The notes: generated by a model from the letters alone, not told the origin. Numbered from the stretch's first letter, positions 37,625 to 47,306 are shown. The stretch is DNA of 64,000 nucleotides from Chryseobacterium sp. Marseille-Q5410 (GCA_946892665.1 CAMPOT010000001.1:1984001-2048000); one strand, 5' to 3'. A program made the numbers and translations.

Positions 37625-38164
37625 TTAATTATTTTCTAATTCTTTTAAGTATGCGCTTAATTCTTTCATCGTTTTAGTAACTGCGACTCTACCAGAGCGG
37701 GCAAACTCGAGAATACCGAAGGGTTTTAGTTTTTCAAACAAAACCTGTGTTTCTGCTTTGTGCCCCGTTTTTTCGATGACGATAAAATCAGGATCGACGG
37801 TGAGAATTTTAGCGCTGTTTTCTCGCACGACCTGCTCTACATTAATTGATTTAAGTTCTGTTGTTTTGATTTTATATAAAGCAATTTCCTGATGTACCAC
37901 TTCATCGTCCTCGTGTACAAAGGCTTTCAGAACATCAACTAATTTTTCGATCTGCCCCACAACTTTATCGATTTGTTCACGGGTTGTTTGCAGAACAATC
38001 GTGTACCGATGCACATTTTTTATCTCAGTTTCCGAAGCGGTTATACTATAAATATTCAAGTGTCTTCTTGTGAAAATGATGGTAATACGGTTGAGCATTC
38101 CGATTGTATTTTCCGTAAAGATGGATACGGTGAATGGGCGGTCTAATATTTCCATTTTGTTCAT
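37625..38164 (-). CDS. ilvN: Acetolactate synthase small subunit
   Basis: The regulatory subunit of acetolactate synthase, with 179 residues. The N-terminal ACT domain is visible (F-T-V-S-I-F-T-E-N-T-I-G-M-L-N-R-I) and should bind valine for feedback control. The C-terminal domain ends K-E-L-S-A-Y-L-K-E-L-E. The start MNKMEILDRP (38164) is chosen because the longer frame would overlap ilvB by 56 bp without ACT similarity; this leaves a 10-bp gap to ilvB. Confidence 0.93.
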   Translation of the reverse strand: MNKMEILDRPFTVSIFTENTIGMLNRITIIFTRRHLNIYSITASETEIKNVHRYTIVLQTTREQIDKVVGQIEKLVDVLKAFVHEDDEVVHQEIALYKIKTTELKSINVEQVVRENSAKILTVDPDFIVIEKTGHKAETQVLFEKLKPFGILEFARSGRVAVTKTMKELSAYLKELENN

Positions 38165-38174
38165 TTTTTTTAAT

Positions 38175-39905
38175 TTATTGTAATCGAATTTCAGCAACCG
38201 AAGCTCCTGTGGGAACCATCGGGAAAACATTATCTTCTTTGGCTACTTTCACTTCCAGCAGAAAGGCATTTTCTGTGTTTAAAAGTTGGTCTAGAGCATG
38301 GCTTAAATCTTCCTGTTGTTCCACTTTCACTCCTTTGATATTGTAAGAAGCCGCCAAGGCCACAAAATCCGGACTTTGAATGTTGGTGAAGGAATATCTT
38401 TTCTCGAAGAACATTTGTTGCCACTGCCGCACCATTCCCAGATATTCATTATTTAAAATGATGATTTTTACGCCGATATTGTTCTGCATTATGGTTCCTA
38501 ATTCCTGCAAAGTCATCTGGAAACCGCCATCGCCAATAATGGCTATTACCTGTTTTTCCGGGTTAGCCAACTTTGCTCCGATAGCGGCCGGAAGTGCAAA
38601 GCCCATTGTTCCCAATCCGCCAGACGTAACATTGCTTTTGGTTTGATTGTATTCATAAAACTGCGCTGCCATCATTTGATGTTGCCCCACATCAGTTACC
38701 ACCACAGCATTGCCATTGGTTTTTTGAGAAAGTAAATCGATGACCAAATCCATTCTTAATTCATCAGAAAAATCTTTATTTCTGTTTTTAGACAAAACCT
38801 GCAATTCATTTTCTTTTGCCTGATGAAATTGATCTAACCAACTTTGGTGACTTTGCTTTTCTACCAGATCCGTTAATAACGCTAAAGCTTCTTTAGCATC
38901 GGCTAAAACGGGTGCATCTGCTTTGATGATTTTATTAATTTCGGCACGGTCAATATCGATATGAATTACTTTGGCTTGTTTGGCATAGCGGGAAACATCA
39001 CCGGTCACACGGTCGTCGAACCGCATTCCGACTGCTAAAAGGACATCGCACTCATTGGATTTTACATTGGGCGCGTAATTCCCGTGCATCCCAACCATAC
39101 CCACAAATTGGGGGTGATTTGCCGGGAAAGCACCCAATCCCAAAAGTGTGGAAGCCACCGGAACGCCGGTTTTTTCAGCAAAAGCCAGTAATTCTTCTTC
39201 CGCATTGGAAAGCATAATGCCTTGACCAACAATCATCAACGGTTTTTTAGCGTGATTGAGCAGCTTGCCTGCTGCTCGCAGTTGATCTACATTCAGTTTG
39301 GGTCTCGGGTCGAAACTTCTAACCGCTGTACATTTCTCGTAAGAGAAATCCAGCTTTTCAAACTGAGCATCTTTGGTAATGTCCACCAAAACAGGTCCCG
39401 GCCGGCCAGACGACGCAATATAAAATGCTTTAGCTAAAGCAGGAGCAATATCTGCCGCTTTGGTGACCTGACAATTCCATTTGGTTACAGGCATTGAAAT
39501 TCCCATCACATCAGTTTCTTGAAAAGCATCCGTTCCCAAAAGGTGAGAAGCCACCTGTCCGGTGATACAAACCAAGGCCGTTGAATCGATCAGAGCATCG
39601 GCTAATCCTGTGATTAAATTGGTAGCACCCGGCCCTGAAGTTGCGAATACAACGCCTGTTTTTCCGGAAGTCCGGGCATAGCCCTGCGCAGCGTGAATAG
39701 CACCTTGTTCGTGTCTTGTGAGCACGTGGTTTATTTCTTCAAGATAATCAAACAGGGCGTCGTAGATGGGCATAATCGCACCACCCGGATAACCAAATAT
39801 TGTTTTTACACCTTCGGCTTTCAAGCTTTGTATCACCGCATCAGCACCTGTGGTCTGCAACCGCACCGAAGTTTGGTCTGGAGTTTCTAATTCAATTGTT
39901 TTCAT
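38175..39905 (-). CDS. ilvB: Acetolactate synthase large subunit
   Basis: The catalytic, thiamine-diphosphate-dependent subunit, 576 residues. The conserved Glu lies in L-T-R-H-E-Q-G-A-I-H-A-A-Q-G-Y-A-R near residue 65, a central FAD-binding region follows, and the ThDP motif is G-D-G-G-F-Q-M-T-x-Q-E-L (about 455) to N-N-E-Y-L-G-M-V-R-Q-W. The length is typical. It lies between ilvD and ilvN in the operon. Confidence 0.96.
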   Translation of the reverse strand: MKTIELETPDQTSVRLQTTGADAVIQSLKAEGVKTIFGYPGGAIMPIYDALFDYLEEINHVLTRHEQGAIHAAQGYARTSGKTGVVFATSGPGATNLITGLADALIDSTALVCITGQVASHLLGTDAFQETDVMGISMPVTKWNCQVTKAADIAPALAKAFYIASSGRPGPVLVDITKDAQFEKLDFSYEKCTAVRSFDPRPKLNVDQLRAAGKLLNHAKKPLMIVGQGIMLSNAEEELLAFAEKTGVPVASTLLGLGAFPANHPQFVGMVGMHGNYAPNVKSNECDVLLAVGMRFDDRVTGDVSRYAKQAKVIHIDIDRAEINKIIKADAPVLADAKEALALLTDLVEKQSHQSWLDQFHQAKENELQVLSKNRNKDFSDELRMDLVIDLLSQKTNGNAVVVTDVGQHQMMAAQFYEYNQTKSNVTSGGLGTMGFALPAAIGAKLANPEKQVIAIIGDGGFQMTLQELGTIMQNNIGVKIIILNNEYLGMVRQWQQMFFEKRYSFTNIQSPDFVALAASYNIKGVKVEQQEDLSHALDQLLNTENAFLLEVKVAKEDNVFPMVPTGASVAEIRLQ

Positions 39906-39914
39906 TTTTTTAAT

Positions 39915-41591
39915 TTATTTATCGGTTACACAGCCTAAAGAAGCGCTTGAAACACATTTTGCGTATTTGAACAAAACACCTTTGTCTGCTTTTAAGGACG
40001 GTTGTTTCCAGGCTGATTTTCGTTTTTCCAATTCCTGTTCGGAAACTTTTAAGTTTATCGTATTGTTTTTAGCGTCAATCGCAATGATATCGCCATCATT
40101 AACCAAAGCAATTGTTCCGCCTACAAAAGCCTCCGGTGTGATATGACCTACCACAAAACCGTGGGTGCCGCCTGAAAATCTGCCATCGGTAATTAACGCT
40201 ACCGAACTGCCTAATCCAGCACCCATTATCGCTGAAGTCGGTTTAAGCATTTCGGGCATTCCCGGTCCGCCTTTTGGTCCGCAGTAGCGGATGACTACCA
40301 CATTGCCAGGTTTTACTTCTCCGTTTCGAACGCCATCAATCACGGCATATTCATCGTCAAACACTTTGGCAGTTCCTTCAAAATAATCCCCTTCTTTACC
40401 GCTTATTTTAGCGACACTTCCTTCGGCAGCCAGATTTCCGTAGAGCATTTGCAGATGTCCGTTTGCTTTTACCGGATTTTCTAAGGGAAGAAATACCTGC
40501 TGACCTTCGGTTAAATCCTGCACCGATTCTAAATTTTCGGCAATGGTTTTTCCGGTGACCGTTAAGCAATCGCCATGAAGTAAATTATGTTTTAATAAAT
40601 ACTTCATCACGGCAGGAACTCCTCCTGCCTCGTGCAAATCTTCCATCAGGTATTTTCCGCTCGGTTTCAAATCTGCCAATACCGGAACACGGTTGCTAAC
40701 CTTTTGGAAATCATCAAGCGTCAGTTCTATATCTACCGAATTTGCCATAGCGATCAGGTGCATCACGGCATTGGTAGAACCGCCCAAAACAGTGACCATC
40801 GTCATAGCATTCTCAAAAGCTTTTCGGGTCATGATGTCTTTGGGCTTAATGTCTTTTTCCAACAGGGTCTGAATGGCTTTTCCGGTATCAAAACATTCGG
40901 TTTTCTTATTGCTGCTCAATGCTGGATTAGAAGAACTGTAAGGCAAACTCATTCCTAAAGCTTCAATCGCAGAAGCCATAGTGTTTGCTGTGTACATTCC
41001 GCCGCACGCGCCCGCTCCGGGACAAGCGTTTTTAATTACTCCTTTGTAATCCTCATCAGAAATCGTATTGCCAAATTTTTTACCCAAAGCCTCGAAAGCC
41101 GAAACGATATTGAGCGATTCGCCTTTCCATTTTCCGGAATGAATAGTTCCGCCATATACCATGATGGCAGGACGGTTTAATCTTCCCATAGCGATGATCG
41201 ATCCGGGCATATTTTTGTCGCATCCCACAACAGCTAAAACTGCATCGTACAACTGTGCACTCACCACTGTTTCTATAGAATCTGCAATGATATCTCTGGA
41301 AACCAATGAGAACCGCATTCCATCGGTTCCATTAGATATGCCATCACTTACGCCAATGGTATTGAATATCAAACCGACTAAATTTTCCTGCTGTACACCG
41401 GCTTTTACTTCTTTCGCCAAATCGTTGAGATGCATATTGCAGGGATTTCCTTCGTAACCCATACTCACAATTCCCACTTGTGGTTTTTGCAAATCTTCTT
41501 CCGTTAATCCTATGGCATAAAGCATAGCTTGTGCAGCTGGTTGGGTTTCATCCTGCGTGATGGTTCTGCTGTATTTGTTGAGTGTTTTCAT
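39915..41591 (-). CDS. ilvD: Dihydroxy-acid dehydratase
   Basis: This iron-sulfur dehydratase makes the 2-oxo acids of valine and isoleucine. The 558-residue protein has the cluster Cys residues in [16 protein letters not shown] and [12 protein letters not shown], and the C-terminal [10 protein letters not shown]. The length and motifs are normal. It overlaps ilvE by 4 bp and precedes ilvB by 9 bp. Confidence 0.96.
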   Translation of the reverse strand: MKTLNKYSRTITQDETQPAAQAMLYAIGLTEEDLQKPQVGIVSMGYEGNPCNMHLNDLAKEVKAGVQQENLVGLIFNTIGVSDGISNGTDGMRFSLVSRDIIADSIETVVSAQLYDAVLAVVGCDKNMPGSIIAMGRLNRPAIMVYGGTIHSGKWKGESLNIVSAFEALGKKFGNTISDEDYKGVIKNACPGAGACGGMYTANTMASAIEALGMSLPYSSSNPALSSNKKTECFDTGKAIQTLLEKDIKPKDIMTRKAFENAMTMVTVLGGSTNAVMHLIAMANSVDIELTLDDFQKVSNRVPVLADLKPSGKYLMEDLHEAGGVPAVMKYLLKHNLLHGDCLTVTGKTIAENLESVQDLTEGQQVFLPLENPVKANGHLQMLYGNLAAEGSVAKISGKEGDYFEGTAKVFDDEYAVIDGVRNGEVKPGNVVVIRYCGPKGGPGMPEMLKPTSAIMGAGLGSSVALITDGRFSGGTHGFVVGHITPEAFVGGTIALVNDGDIIAIDAKNNTINLKVSEQELEKRKSAWKQPSLKADKGVLFKYAKCVSSASLGCVTDK

Positions 41592-42478
41592 GAGTTGAAA
41601 TGGTTTTGTTTTAATGGATCTCTGACCAAAAGTGAATAGGAATTTTGAAGTTTTTTACCCAAGGAGTCGTTCCAATTTGTAGGAAATTGATAATCATCTA
41701 CCGATGCTATTCCCACCACTTCGGCAGCTGTTCCGCAGTAAAATGCGCTGTCGGCTTGGAACAAATCTTCTTTGGTAAAATTTCCTTGTTGTACTTCCAA
41801 GCCTAATTGTTCGGCTAAATCCAAAACCGTAGATCTGGTGATTCCCGGAAGGATATTTCCCAATTGTGGCGTGAATAATTTTCCGTCTTTTTCAAAAAAT
41901 AAATTCGCTCCCGGACCTTCGGCCAAGAAACCATCGCTATCCAACAGCAAGGCTTCATCAAAACCTTTATCTTTTGCTTCGGTAGTTGCCAAGATAGAAT
42001 TGACATAATGACCGCAGATTTTTGCTTCGATATGGATGGATTTTGGATGCGGGCGACAATAGGAAGAAACCGTTAACCGCAGTAATTTTTCACCTAAATA
42101 AGCTCCCCAATCCCACACAGCGATCATCAGCGATACGCTCGTAGGTTTTGTCAAACTCATATTTGGCGCGCAATATACCAGCGTTCGGATGTAGGCATTT
42201 TTTAAATTGTTTTTTTCCAGCAATTCGTAGGTTGCTTCTACCAATTCTTGCACCTTGTAATTAAAAGAAATTTTCACCAGTTCGCATGATTTTTTTAGGC
42301 GCTCGTAGTGTTCTTCTGCTTTAAAAACCTTGGTTCCGTGTTCTGTTTCATAAGAACGGATGCCTTCAAAAGCACCATAACCATAATGAAGGGTTTGACC
42401 ATACAGATCAGTTGTAGATTCGGTGGCCTTTACAAATTTTCCGTCCAGATAAAGGATTGTTTCGTTGTTGAAATACAT
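41588..42478 (-). CDS. ilvE: Branched-chain amino acid aminotransferase
   Basis: A fold-type IV PLP enzyme of 296 residues that interconverts branched-chain amino acids and their oxo acids. It shows [11 protein letters not shown] (near residue 32), Y-I-R-T-L-V-Y, the PLP Lys in E-A-K, then [12 protein letters not shown] and G-I-T-R-S-T-V-L. It is the first structural gene of the operon, directly behind the second attenuator. Confidence 0.94.
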   Translation of the reverse strand: MYFNNETILYLDGKFVKATESTTDLYGQTLHYGYGAFEGIRSYETEHGTKVFKAEEHYERLKKSCELVKISFNYKVQELVEATYELLEKNNLKNAYIRTLVYCAPNMSLTKPTSVSLMIAVWDWGAYLGEKLLRLTVSSYCRPHPKSIHIEAKICGHYVNSILATTEAKDKGFDEALLLDSDGFLAEGPGANLFFEKDGKLFTPQLGNILPGITRSTVLDLAEQLGLEVQQGNFTKEDLFQADSAFYCGTAAEVVGIASVDDYQFPTNWNDSLGKKLQNSYSLLVRDPLKQNHFNS

Positions 42479-42522
42479 GTTTGTTTTTATTTTTTTTTGA
42501 ATTGTTATTTGATTTCTTGGGC

Positions 42523-42555
42523 AAAAAAAAGCCTTTCCCGAAATGAGAAAGGCTT
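42523..42555 (-). terminator. ilv attenuator 2 terminator
   Basis: On the minus strand AAGCCTTTC-type arms (42555-42547 with 42537-42529, 9 bp) enclose a 9-nt loop and are followed by eight T (42530-42523). It lies about 45 bases before ilvE. Confidence 0.88.
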
Positions 42556-42571
42556 ACAATTTGGCATACAG

Positions 42572-42608
42572 CAGCATTCCTCACGGTGGCGAGTTGATAA
42601 TAATGCTG
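42572..42608 (-). promoter_or_regulatory. ilv attenuator 2 antiterminator elements
   Basis: Region 1, CAGCATT inside the leader peptide codons (42608-42602), pairs perfectly with AATGCTG (42578-42572). The same region 2, GAGGAATGCT (42582-42573), can instead pair with AGCCTTTCTC of the terminator (nine of ten pairs, one of them G-T). A ribosome stalled on Ile codons would cover region 1 and favour the antiterminator. Confidence 0.65.
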
Positions 42609-42637
42609 ATAATAATATTGTTGGTATATAAATTCAT
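42581..42637 (-). CDS. ilv leader peptide 2 (18 residues, Ile-rich)
   Basis: The ORF encodes MNLYTNNIIISIIINSPP with six Ile codons in seven positions. It sits between two terminators upstream of ilvE, as expected for a leader peptide whose translation senses charged isoleucyl-tRNA. Too short for usual gene calling; the evidence is its position, codon content and the downstream alternative hairpins. Confidence 0.82.
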   Translation of the reverse strand: MNLYTNNIIISIIINSPP

Positions 42638-42657
42638 CTTTTTGTTTTAATTTCCAT

Positions 42658-42689
42658 AAAAAAAGCCTCCTGATTTCTCGGGAGGCTTT
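42658..42689 (-). terminator. ilv attenuator 1 terminator
   Basis: Arms AAAGCCTCC (42689-42681) and GGAGGCTTT (42670-42662), 9 bp, 10-nt loop, followed on the minus strand by a T-run (42664-42658). Confidence 0.88.
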
Positions 42690-42747
42690 CAAATATATCT
42701 TTCGATTACATCAAGATTATTCCTCCCCGGAATGTGAAATCACACCC
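42680..42747 (-). promoter_or_regulatory. ilv attenuator 1 antiterminator elements
   Basis: Region 1, GGGTGTGA (42747-42740), lies right after the second Ile triplet and pairs with TCACA (42737-42733) and CC just beyond. Region 2 (42737-42722) ends in GGGGAGG, which can pair with CCTCCC of the terminator (42685-42680). The two pairings exclude each other, the classic attenuation layout. Confidence 0.65.
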
Positions 42748-42785
42748 GAAATAATAATAGAAGAAATAATAATTGAGTTGTACAT
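42717..42785 (-). CDS. ilv leader peptide 1 (22 residues, Ile-rich)
   Basis: The ORF encodes MYNSIIISSIIISG followed by VISHSGEE, with seven Ile codons including two triplets of ATT. It is the first leader peptide after the promoter and precedes attenuator 1. A similar peptide recurs 150 bases downstream. Confidence 0.82.
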   Translation of the reverse strand: MYNSIIISSIIISGVISHSGEE

Positions 42786-42802
42786 TTTTTTGTTTTGCGG
42801 GG

Positions 42803-42834
42803 TAAAACTAACTCGTTATTTTTAAACCGGCAAA
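42803..42834 (-). promoter_or_regulatory. Promoter of the ilv operon
   Basis: The minus strand has TTTG (42834-42831), 20 bases, then TAGTTTTA (42810-42803), one mismatch from the Bacteroidota consensus. The leader transcript would start roughly 10-15 bases before leader peptide 1. The stretch 42841-43003 holds nothing else recognisable. Confidence 0.55.
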
Positions 42835-43003
42835 TTTTTCAGCATTTTTTTTAATTAAAATTTTCATTGCAATTGAAAATTATAAAAGAATATGTGATTA
42901 ATTAATGAGATAAAAATCTTGTAAATCTCTACTTTTGAAGCATATTTCTTTTTTTAAAATTTAAAATTCATCATCCTTGATTTGGACATAGAAGATAAGA
43001 ATA

Positions 43004-46000
43004 TCAGTTAAGCATTTTCTTCCTCGGAAGTCCTATTTCTTTTTCCTGCGGATATGGTTTTCGCCAAGTCATGCTCACATCTTCATTGATTTTCTGATGA
43101 ATTTCATAGGATTTTCCGCTGTCTAAGGAATAGCGAGGATCTGGGATGAAAGGCATTTTCGCCATCTTTAAAATGGTGATGGTCGGGAAATGAAAATCTA
43201 CTTCCACCAAACCGAGCAAAAGGTAGCAACCGCCTCCCTGAAATGGATAGTTTTTAAGATTGTCAGGAAAGTGTGCCGTGTCGAAATACTCCCCATCGCA
43301 ATCTATCCAAGTTCCGAAATACATCGTGCCTTTCTTTGTCGGCACATGCTTGCGAGAAATGAGATAAGCCAGCATGCGGACTTGTTTTTTATGGAATTTC
43401 AAAAGGTCTTTGGCCATCACATCGCCCCGGAACTTCGTCGCCAACAAATCAAACGGGCTGCAAGAAACAGGAAAACCCAGAATCTCAATCTCGTCAAAAG
43501 CATCTTCGAAAAGATTTCTTTTCAATTGTGGCAATTGATAATCCTTTCTTGGTTCCTCAAAAAACGCAAGATATCGGTTCTGAGGTTTGAAATTTACCAT
43601 AATTAACCGTGCCTCTATCAGCAACTCATTTTTCTGTTTTCCCGTAAACCGAAATGCACCACAAAAAATTAAAATCTGCAAGGTTTCAATGCCGATCGGA
43701 ACTCGTTTTATAAAATTTTCCAATGAAGTGTATTCGCCGTTTTCCTGACGTTCTTCTGGGATAAATTGCGCAATTTTTGCCTCAAGTTTTTCAATGTGCA
43801 TCAGACCTAAATAAACATCTTCGCCATAAAGGGTTGTTTGCAATATACTTTTGTTTACACAAGGATTATGAATTTTTCCACCGGCCATCCTGCATTCGTG
43901 GACATAGACTTCGGTGCGGTAAAATCCGCCACCATTGTTAATCGCTGCCACCATAAACTCAATGGGATAATACACTTTCAGATAAAGGCTTTGGTAACTC
44001 TCCACTGCGTAACTCGCGGAATGTGCTTTGCAGAAAGAATATCCTGCGAAACTTTCAATTTGGCGATAGACCTCCTGCGAGAGTTTTTCGGGATGCCCGA
44101 GCTTTTTACAAGATTCAAAAAAATGATCTTTTACTTTTTGCAAAGCGGAAAGCGACCTGCCTTTTCCACTCATCGCACGGCGGAGTATATCACCGTCTGC
44201 AGCAGCCAAACCACCGTAGTGAAGTGCAATTTTAATGACATCTTCCTGATAAACCATGATACCGTAGGTTTCACCAAGTTGTTGCTCGAAAACAGGATGA
44301 AAATATTCAAACTGACCGGGATTGTTATGGCGGAAAATATACTCGCGCATCATGCCGCTCTGGGCCACACCGGGACGAATGATGGACGAAGCCGCCACCA
44401 AAGTTTTATAATTATCGCATTTCAGCCTTCGCAGCAGCCCTCGCATCGCGGGACTTTCGATATAGAAGCAGCCGATGGTTTTTCCCTTTGTTAAAAATTC
44501 GTTGGCTGTTTTTTCATTTTTGGAAATTCGAGTGTTGCGAATATCTACGTCTATTCCCCTATTTTTTTTAATGAGTTTCACGGCATCGTCTATCGTTCCT
44601 AATCCTCTTTGTGAAAGGATGTCGAATTTTTCAAACCCTATGGACTCTGCCACATGCATATCAAACTGCACAATCGGGAAACCTTTGGGAGGCATTTCCA
44701 GAGCAGTAAAATTGGTAATCGGTTCTTCTGAAATCAAGATTCCGCATGAATGCATGCTCCGCTGGTTGGGGAATTTTTCCAAAAGAATTCCGTATTTCTG
44801 CACCATTTTCACCACGGAATTATCGTCGTGAAGCGCCATAGGATTTTTCGCCAGAGCATCCAGTTCTTCTTTGGGTAAACCGAAAGCTTTACCGACCTCT
44901 CGGAATATCGAGCGGTACTTAAACTCCACATTCGTGCCGCAAAATGCCACATGATCTCTGCCGTATTTTTCGAAGATGTATTTCAGAATTTCATCGCGCT
45001 CACGCCAGCTCCAGTCGATATCAAAATCCGGTGGTGATTTTCGGTTTAAGTTCAAGAATCTTTCAAAATAAAGATCGAGTTCGATTGGGCAAATATCTGT
45101 AATTCCCAGACAGTAGCTCACGATGGAATTAGCTCCGGAACCACGTCCCACATGCATAAAACCACGGCGGCGGCTGTATTCTACAATGTCCCAAGTAATC
45201 AGGAAATAGCCGCTGAAATTCAACTGATTGATTACTTTCAGTTCCTTTTCCACTCTTTTTTCGGCAATTTCATTATTTTCAGGATAGCGGGATTTCAAAC
45301 CTTGATAAGCCAATTTTCGCAAGAGTTTCTCATCATGATCCTTACTATCAGTGAAATGCTTTTTATTCCTCGGTACACCAAACTCGAATTCGAAACCACA
45401 TTGTTCAATAATTTTTTTAGTGTTTATGATAATTTGTGGATGATGTTTAAAATCATTTAAAACTTCCGCAGGCGGTTTTAATGTTTCCGAAGTACAGCAA
45501 ACATCCTCCTGGTTCAACTTGGAAAGCAAGGTATTTCGATCCACGGCACGCAGAATCCTATGAAGATTGTGTTCCCTTTTTGTACGGAAGGTTACAGGTT
45601 GCAACACTACTGTTTTTTCTGAAAATTGTTGCCACTTTTTTTGGAATAAAATATGAAGTTCCTCCGCACGGATGCCGATGAATTCATTATCATTTAGAAC
45701 GTTGGGGATATTTTTTAGTGGATAGATTATGAAGCAGTTCGGCAAATCTGGATTTTGTCGTGGTAACATTTCCCCATCACAATTGTGGGCTGTGAGCATC
45801 CGACAGATTTCTGTAATGCCTTGATTGTTTTTAGCTAAAGCAATGAAGTATTGTTGGTTATCCAGCCGAACATCTACCCCTACAATGGGTTTTATGCCAA
45901 ATTCTTTGCCTAGTTTATAAAAATCATAAATTCCGGTAATGGTATTGATGTCCGTGAGTGCTAATGCTGAAATTCCCATCCTTGCAGAATTGCGCACCAA

Positions 46001-46060
46001 ATCTTCCACGGAGATAGTTCCGTAGCGCAAGCTGTGATAGGAATGACAATTTAGGTACAT
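43004..46060 (-). CDS. DNA polymerase III alpha-like, error-prone DnaE2 type
   Basis: This 1018-residue C-family polymerase starts with a PHP domain (C-H-S-Y-H-S-L-R-Y-G in place of the usual H-x-H), then the palm with the catalytic P-D-F-D-I-D, G-R-G-S-G-A-N-S near residue 305, and a C-terminal HhH/OB region. It is shorter than the replicative DnaE (about 1400-1550 in this phylum) and is linked to dinB and an S24 repressor, the context of SOS mutagenesis cassettes (dnaE2/imuC). The altered PHP motif also fits a non-replicative enzyme. Confidence 0.88.
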   Translation of the reverse strand: MYLNCHSYHSLRYGTISVEDLVRNSARMGISALALTDINTITGIYDFYKLGKEFGIKPIVGVDVRLDNQQYFIALAKNNQGITEICRMLTAHNCDGEMLPRQNPDLPNCFIIYPLKNIPNVLNDNEFIGIRAEELHILFQKKWQQFSEKTVVLQPVTFRTKREHNLHRILRAVDRNTLLSKLNQEDVCCTSETLKPPAEVLNDFKHHPQIIINTKKIIEQCGFEFEFGVPRNKKHFTDSKDHDEKLLRKLAYQGLKSRYPENNEIAEKRVEKELKVINQLNFSGYFLITWDIVEYSRRRGFMHVGRGSGANSIVSYCLGITDICPIELDLYFERFLNLNRKSPPDFDIDWSWRERDEILKYIFEKYGRDHVAFCGTNVEFKYRSIFREVGKAFGLPKEELDALAKNPMALHDDNSVVKMVQKYGILLEKFPNQRSMHSCGILISEEPITNFTALEMPPKGFPIVQFDMHVAESIGFEKFDILSQRGLGTIDDAVKLIKKNRGIDVDIRNTRISKNEKTANEFLTKGKTIGCFYIESPAMRGLLRRLKCDNYKTLVAASSIIRPGVAQSGMMREYIFRHNNPGQFEYFHPVFEQQLGETYGIMVYQEDVIKIALHYGGLAAADGDILRRAMSGKGRSLSALQKVKDHFFESCKKLGHPEKLSQEVYRQIESFAGYSFCKAHSASYAVESYQSLYLKVYYPIEFMVAAINNGGGFYRTEVYVHECRMAGGKIHNPCVNKSILQTTLYGEDVYLGLMHIEKLEAKIAQFIPEERQENGEYTSLENFIKRVPIGIETLQILIFCGAFRFTGKQKNELLIEARLIMVNFKPQNRYLAFFEEPRKDYQLPQLKRNLFEDAFDEIEILGFPVSCSPFDLLATKFRGDVMAKDLLKFHKKQVRMLAYLISRKHVPTKKGTMYFGTWIDCDGEYFDTAHFPDNLKNYPFQGGGCYLLLGLVEVDFHFPTITILKMAKMPFIPDPRYSLDSGKSYEIHQKINEDVSMTWRKPYPQEKEIGLPRKKMLN

Positions 46061-46098
46061 GTTTTGAATTGTGAATTTTAGATGTTAAATTCTTGTTT

Positions 46099-47244
46099 CT
46101 ATTGGATTAAAAATCCTGATGCGCGACCTACGGCGCTTTTTCCGAATCTGTTTTTAATACGATCCATGCTCTGATAAAGATTCATAAGTTCTTCGGTATC
46201 TTCGAATAAAAGCATCTGATGACTGCCGTGAACCAATCCTGAAAAACGGACTCCTATCAACCTCAGGCGCATCCGCCTTGTATAGAGTTTTTTAAACAGT
46301 TCCAGGGCATATTTCAAAATTGTATGATCGGCAGATGTGTAGGATATGCGGCATTGCTTTGTTTCGGTATCGAAATTAGCATAACGAATTTTTACGGTAA
46401 CCACCGAGGTCAGCCATTTTTCTTGTCTTAGTTGAAACGCAAGTTGCTCTACCATTCCGGAGATTATACTGCGCATATTTTCCAAATCGATGCTGTCTTG
46501 TGCAAATGTATGCTCGGCGGAAAGCGATTTTCTTTCTGAATAAGGAACCACGGGCGAATCATCTATTCCGTTGGCTTTTTTCCAGAGTTCCGCTCCGTTT
46601 TTACCGATTATCTGTTGTAATACATCTACGGGCATTTCAGCCAAAGTTTTTATCTGTCGGATTCCGATTCTTGAAAGAAGCTGAAAGGTTACATTACCCA
46701 CCATCGGAATTTTTTTAATGGATAGAGGATTAAGAAAAGGTTGGATTTCCCGGTTTGGAATTTCAATTCTTCCCAAGGGTTTCGCTTCTCCTGTTCCGAT
46801 TTTTGCTACGGTTTTATTAGCGGAGACCGCAAAACTTATTGGCAAACCTGTATTTTTCTTTATGGATTCTGCCACTTCCGTGGTCCACTGATAGCATCCG
46901 AAAAAGCGATCCATGCCCGTAAGGTCGAGATAAAACTCATCAATACTGGCTTTTTCAACCAAGGGAACTTTTTCCTGAATAATCTCGGTGACTTCATTTG
47001 ATAGCTTTGAATATCGTTCGTGATCACCCTTTATTACTTTTGCTTCGGGACAAAGTTTCAGTGCCATTCTAATAGGCATTGCAGAACGAACACCAAAATA
47101 TCTCGCTTCGTAAGAACAGGAAGCTACTACTCCACGATCTCCACCACCGATGATTACGGGAATTCCATTGAGTTTCGAATTTTGAAGCCGCTCACAGGAA
47201 ACAAAAAAAGTATCCAAATCCAAGTGTGCAATTGTTTTTTCCAT
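46099..47244 (-). CDS. dinB: Y-family DNA polymerase (DinB/ImuB-like)
   Basis: The 381-residue protein has the catalytic acids of active Y-family polymerases, D-L-D-T-F-F-V-S at the N-terminus and S-I-D-E-F-Y-L-D near residue 105, followed by HhH and little-finger domains. Since both acidic motifs are intact it is Pol IV-like rather than a catalytically dead ImuB. It lies 38 bp upstream of the DnaE2-like gene, so both should be expressed together under the divergent repressor. Confidence 0.92.
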   Translation of the reverse strand: MEKTIAHLDLDTFFVSCERLQNSKLNGIPVIIGGGDRGVVASCSYEARYFGVRSAMPIRMALKLCPEAKVIKGDHERYSKLSNEVTEIIQEKVPLVEKASIDEFYLDLTGMDRFFGCYQWTTEVAESIKKNTGLPISFAVSANKTVAKIGTGEAKPLGRIEIPNREIQPFLNPLSIKKIPMVGNVTFQLLSRIGIRQIKTLAEMPVDVLQQIIGKNGAELWKKANGIDDSPVVPYSERKSLSAEHTFAQDSIDLENMRSIISGMVEQLAFQLRQEKWLTSVVTVKIRYANFDTETKQCRISYTSADHTILKYALELFKKLYTRRMRLRLIGVRFSGLVHGSHQMLLFEDTEELMNLYQSMDRIKNRFGKSAVGRASGFLIQ

Positions 47245-47249
47245 ACGGG

Positions 47250-47271
47250 CAAAATTATTATGTTTTATAAC
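47250..47271 (-). promoter_or_regulatory. -7 box of dinB with adjacent operator-like site
   Basis: TAATTTTG on the minus strand (47257-47250) matches TAnnTTTG. Next to it lies GTTTTATAAC (47262-47271), a shortened version of the palindrome before the repressor gene. Confidence 0.5.
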
Positions 47272-47280
47272 AAAAATTAG

Positions 47281-47305
47281 TATATTTGTAGTTATAATTT
47301 ATAAC
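47281..47305 (+). promoter_or_regulatory. Promoter box and palindromic operator of the S24 repressor
   Basis: TATATTTG (47281-47288) is a -7 box. GTTATAATTTATAAC (47291-47305) is a perfect palindrome directly before the ATG at 47307, well placed for autorepression. Confidence 0.6.
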
Positions 47306-47306
47306 A

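Noticed and set aside
42408-42692. 94-codon minus-strand frame across the ilv leader
   Set aside because: It runs through both terminators and into ilvE in another frame; the region is explained by leader peptides and attenuators.
42479-42834. T-box or metabolite riboswitch before ilvE
   Set aside because: No T-box sequence or known aptamer pattern is seen; Ile-rich leader ORFs with competing hairpins explain the region better.
43838-44494. 218-codon open frame on the plus strand
   Set aside because: It lies opposite the conserved core of the DnaE2-like polymerase gene and has no family features.
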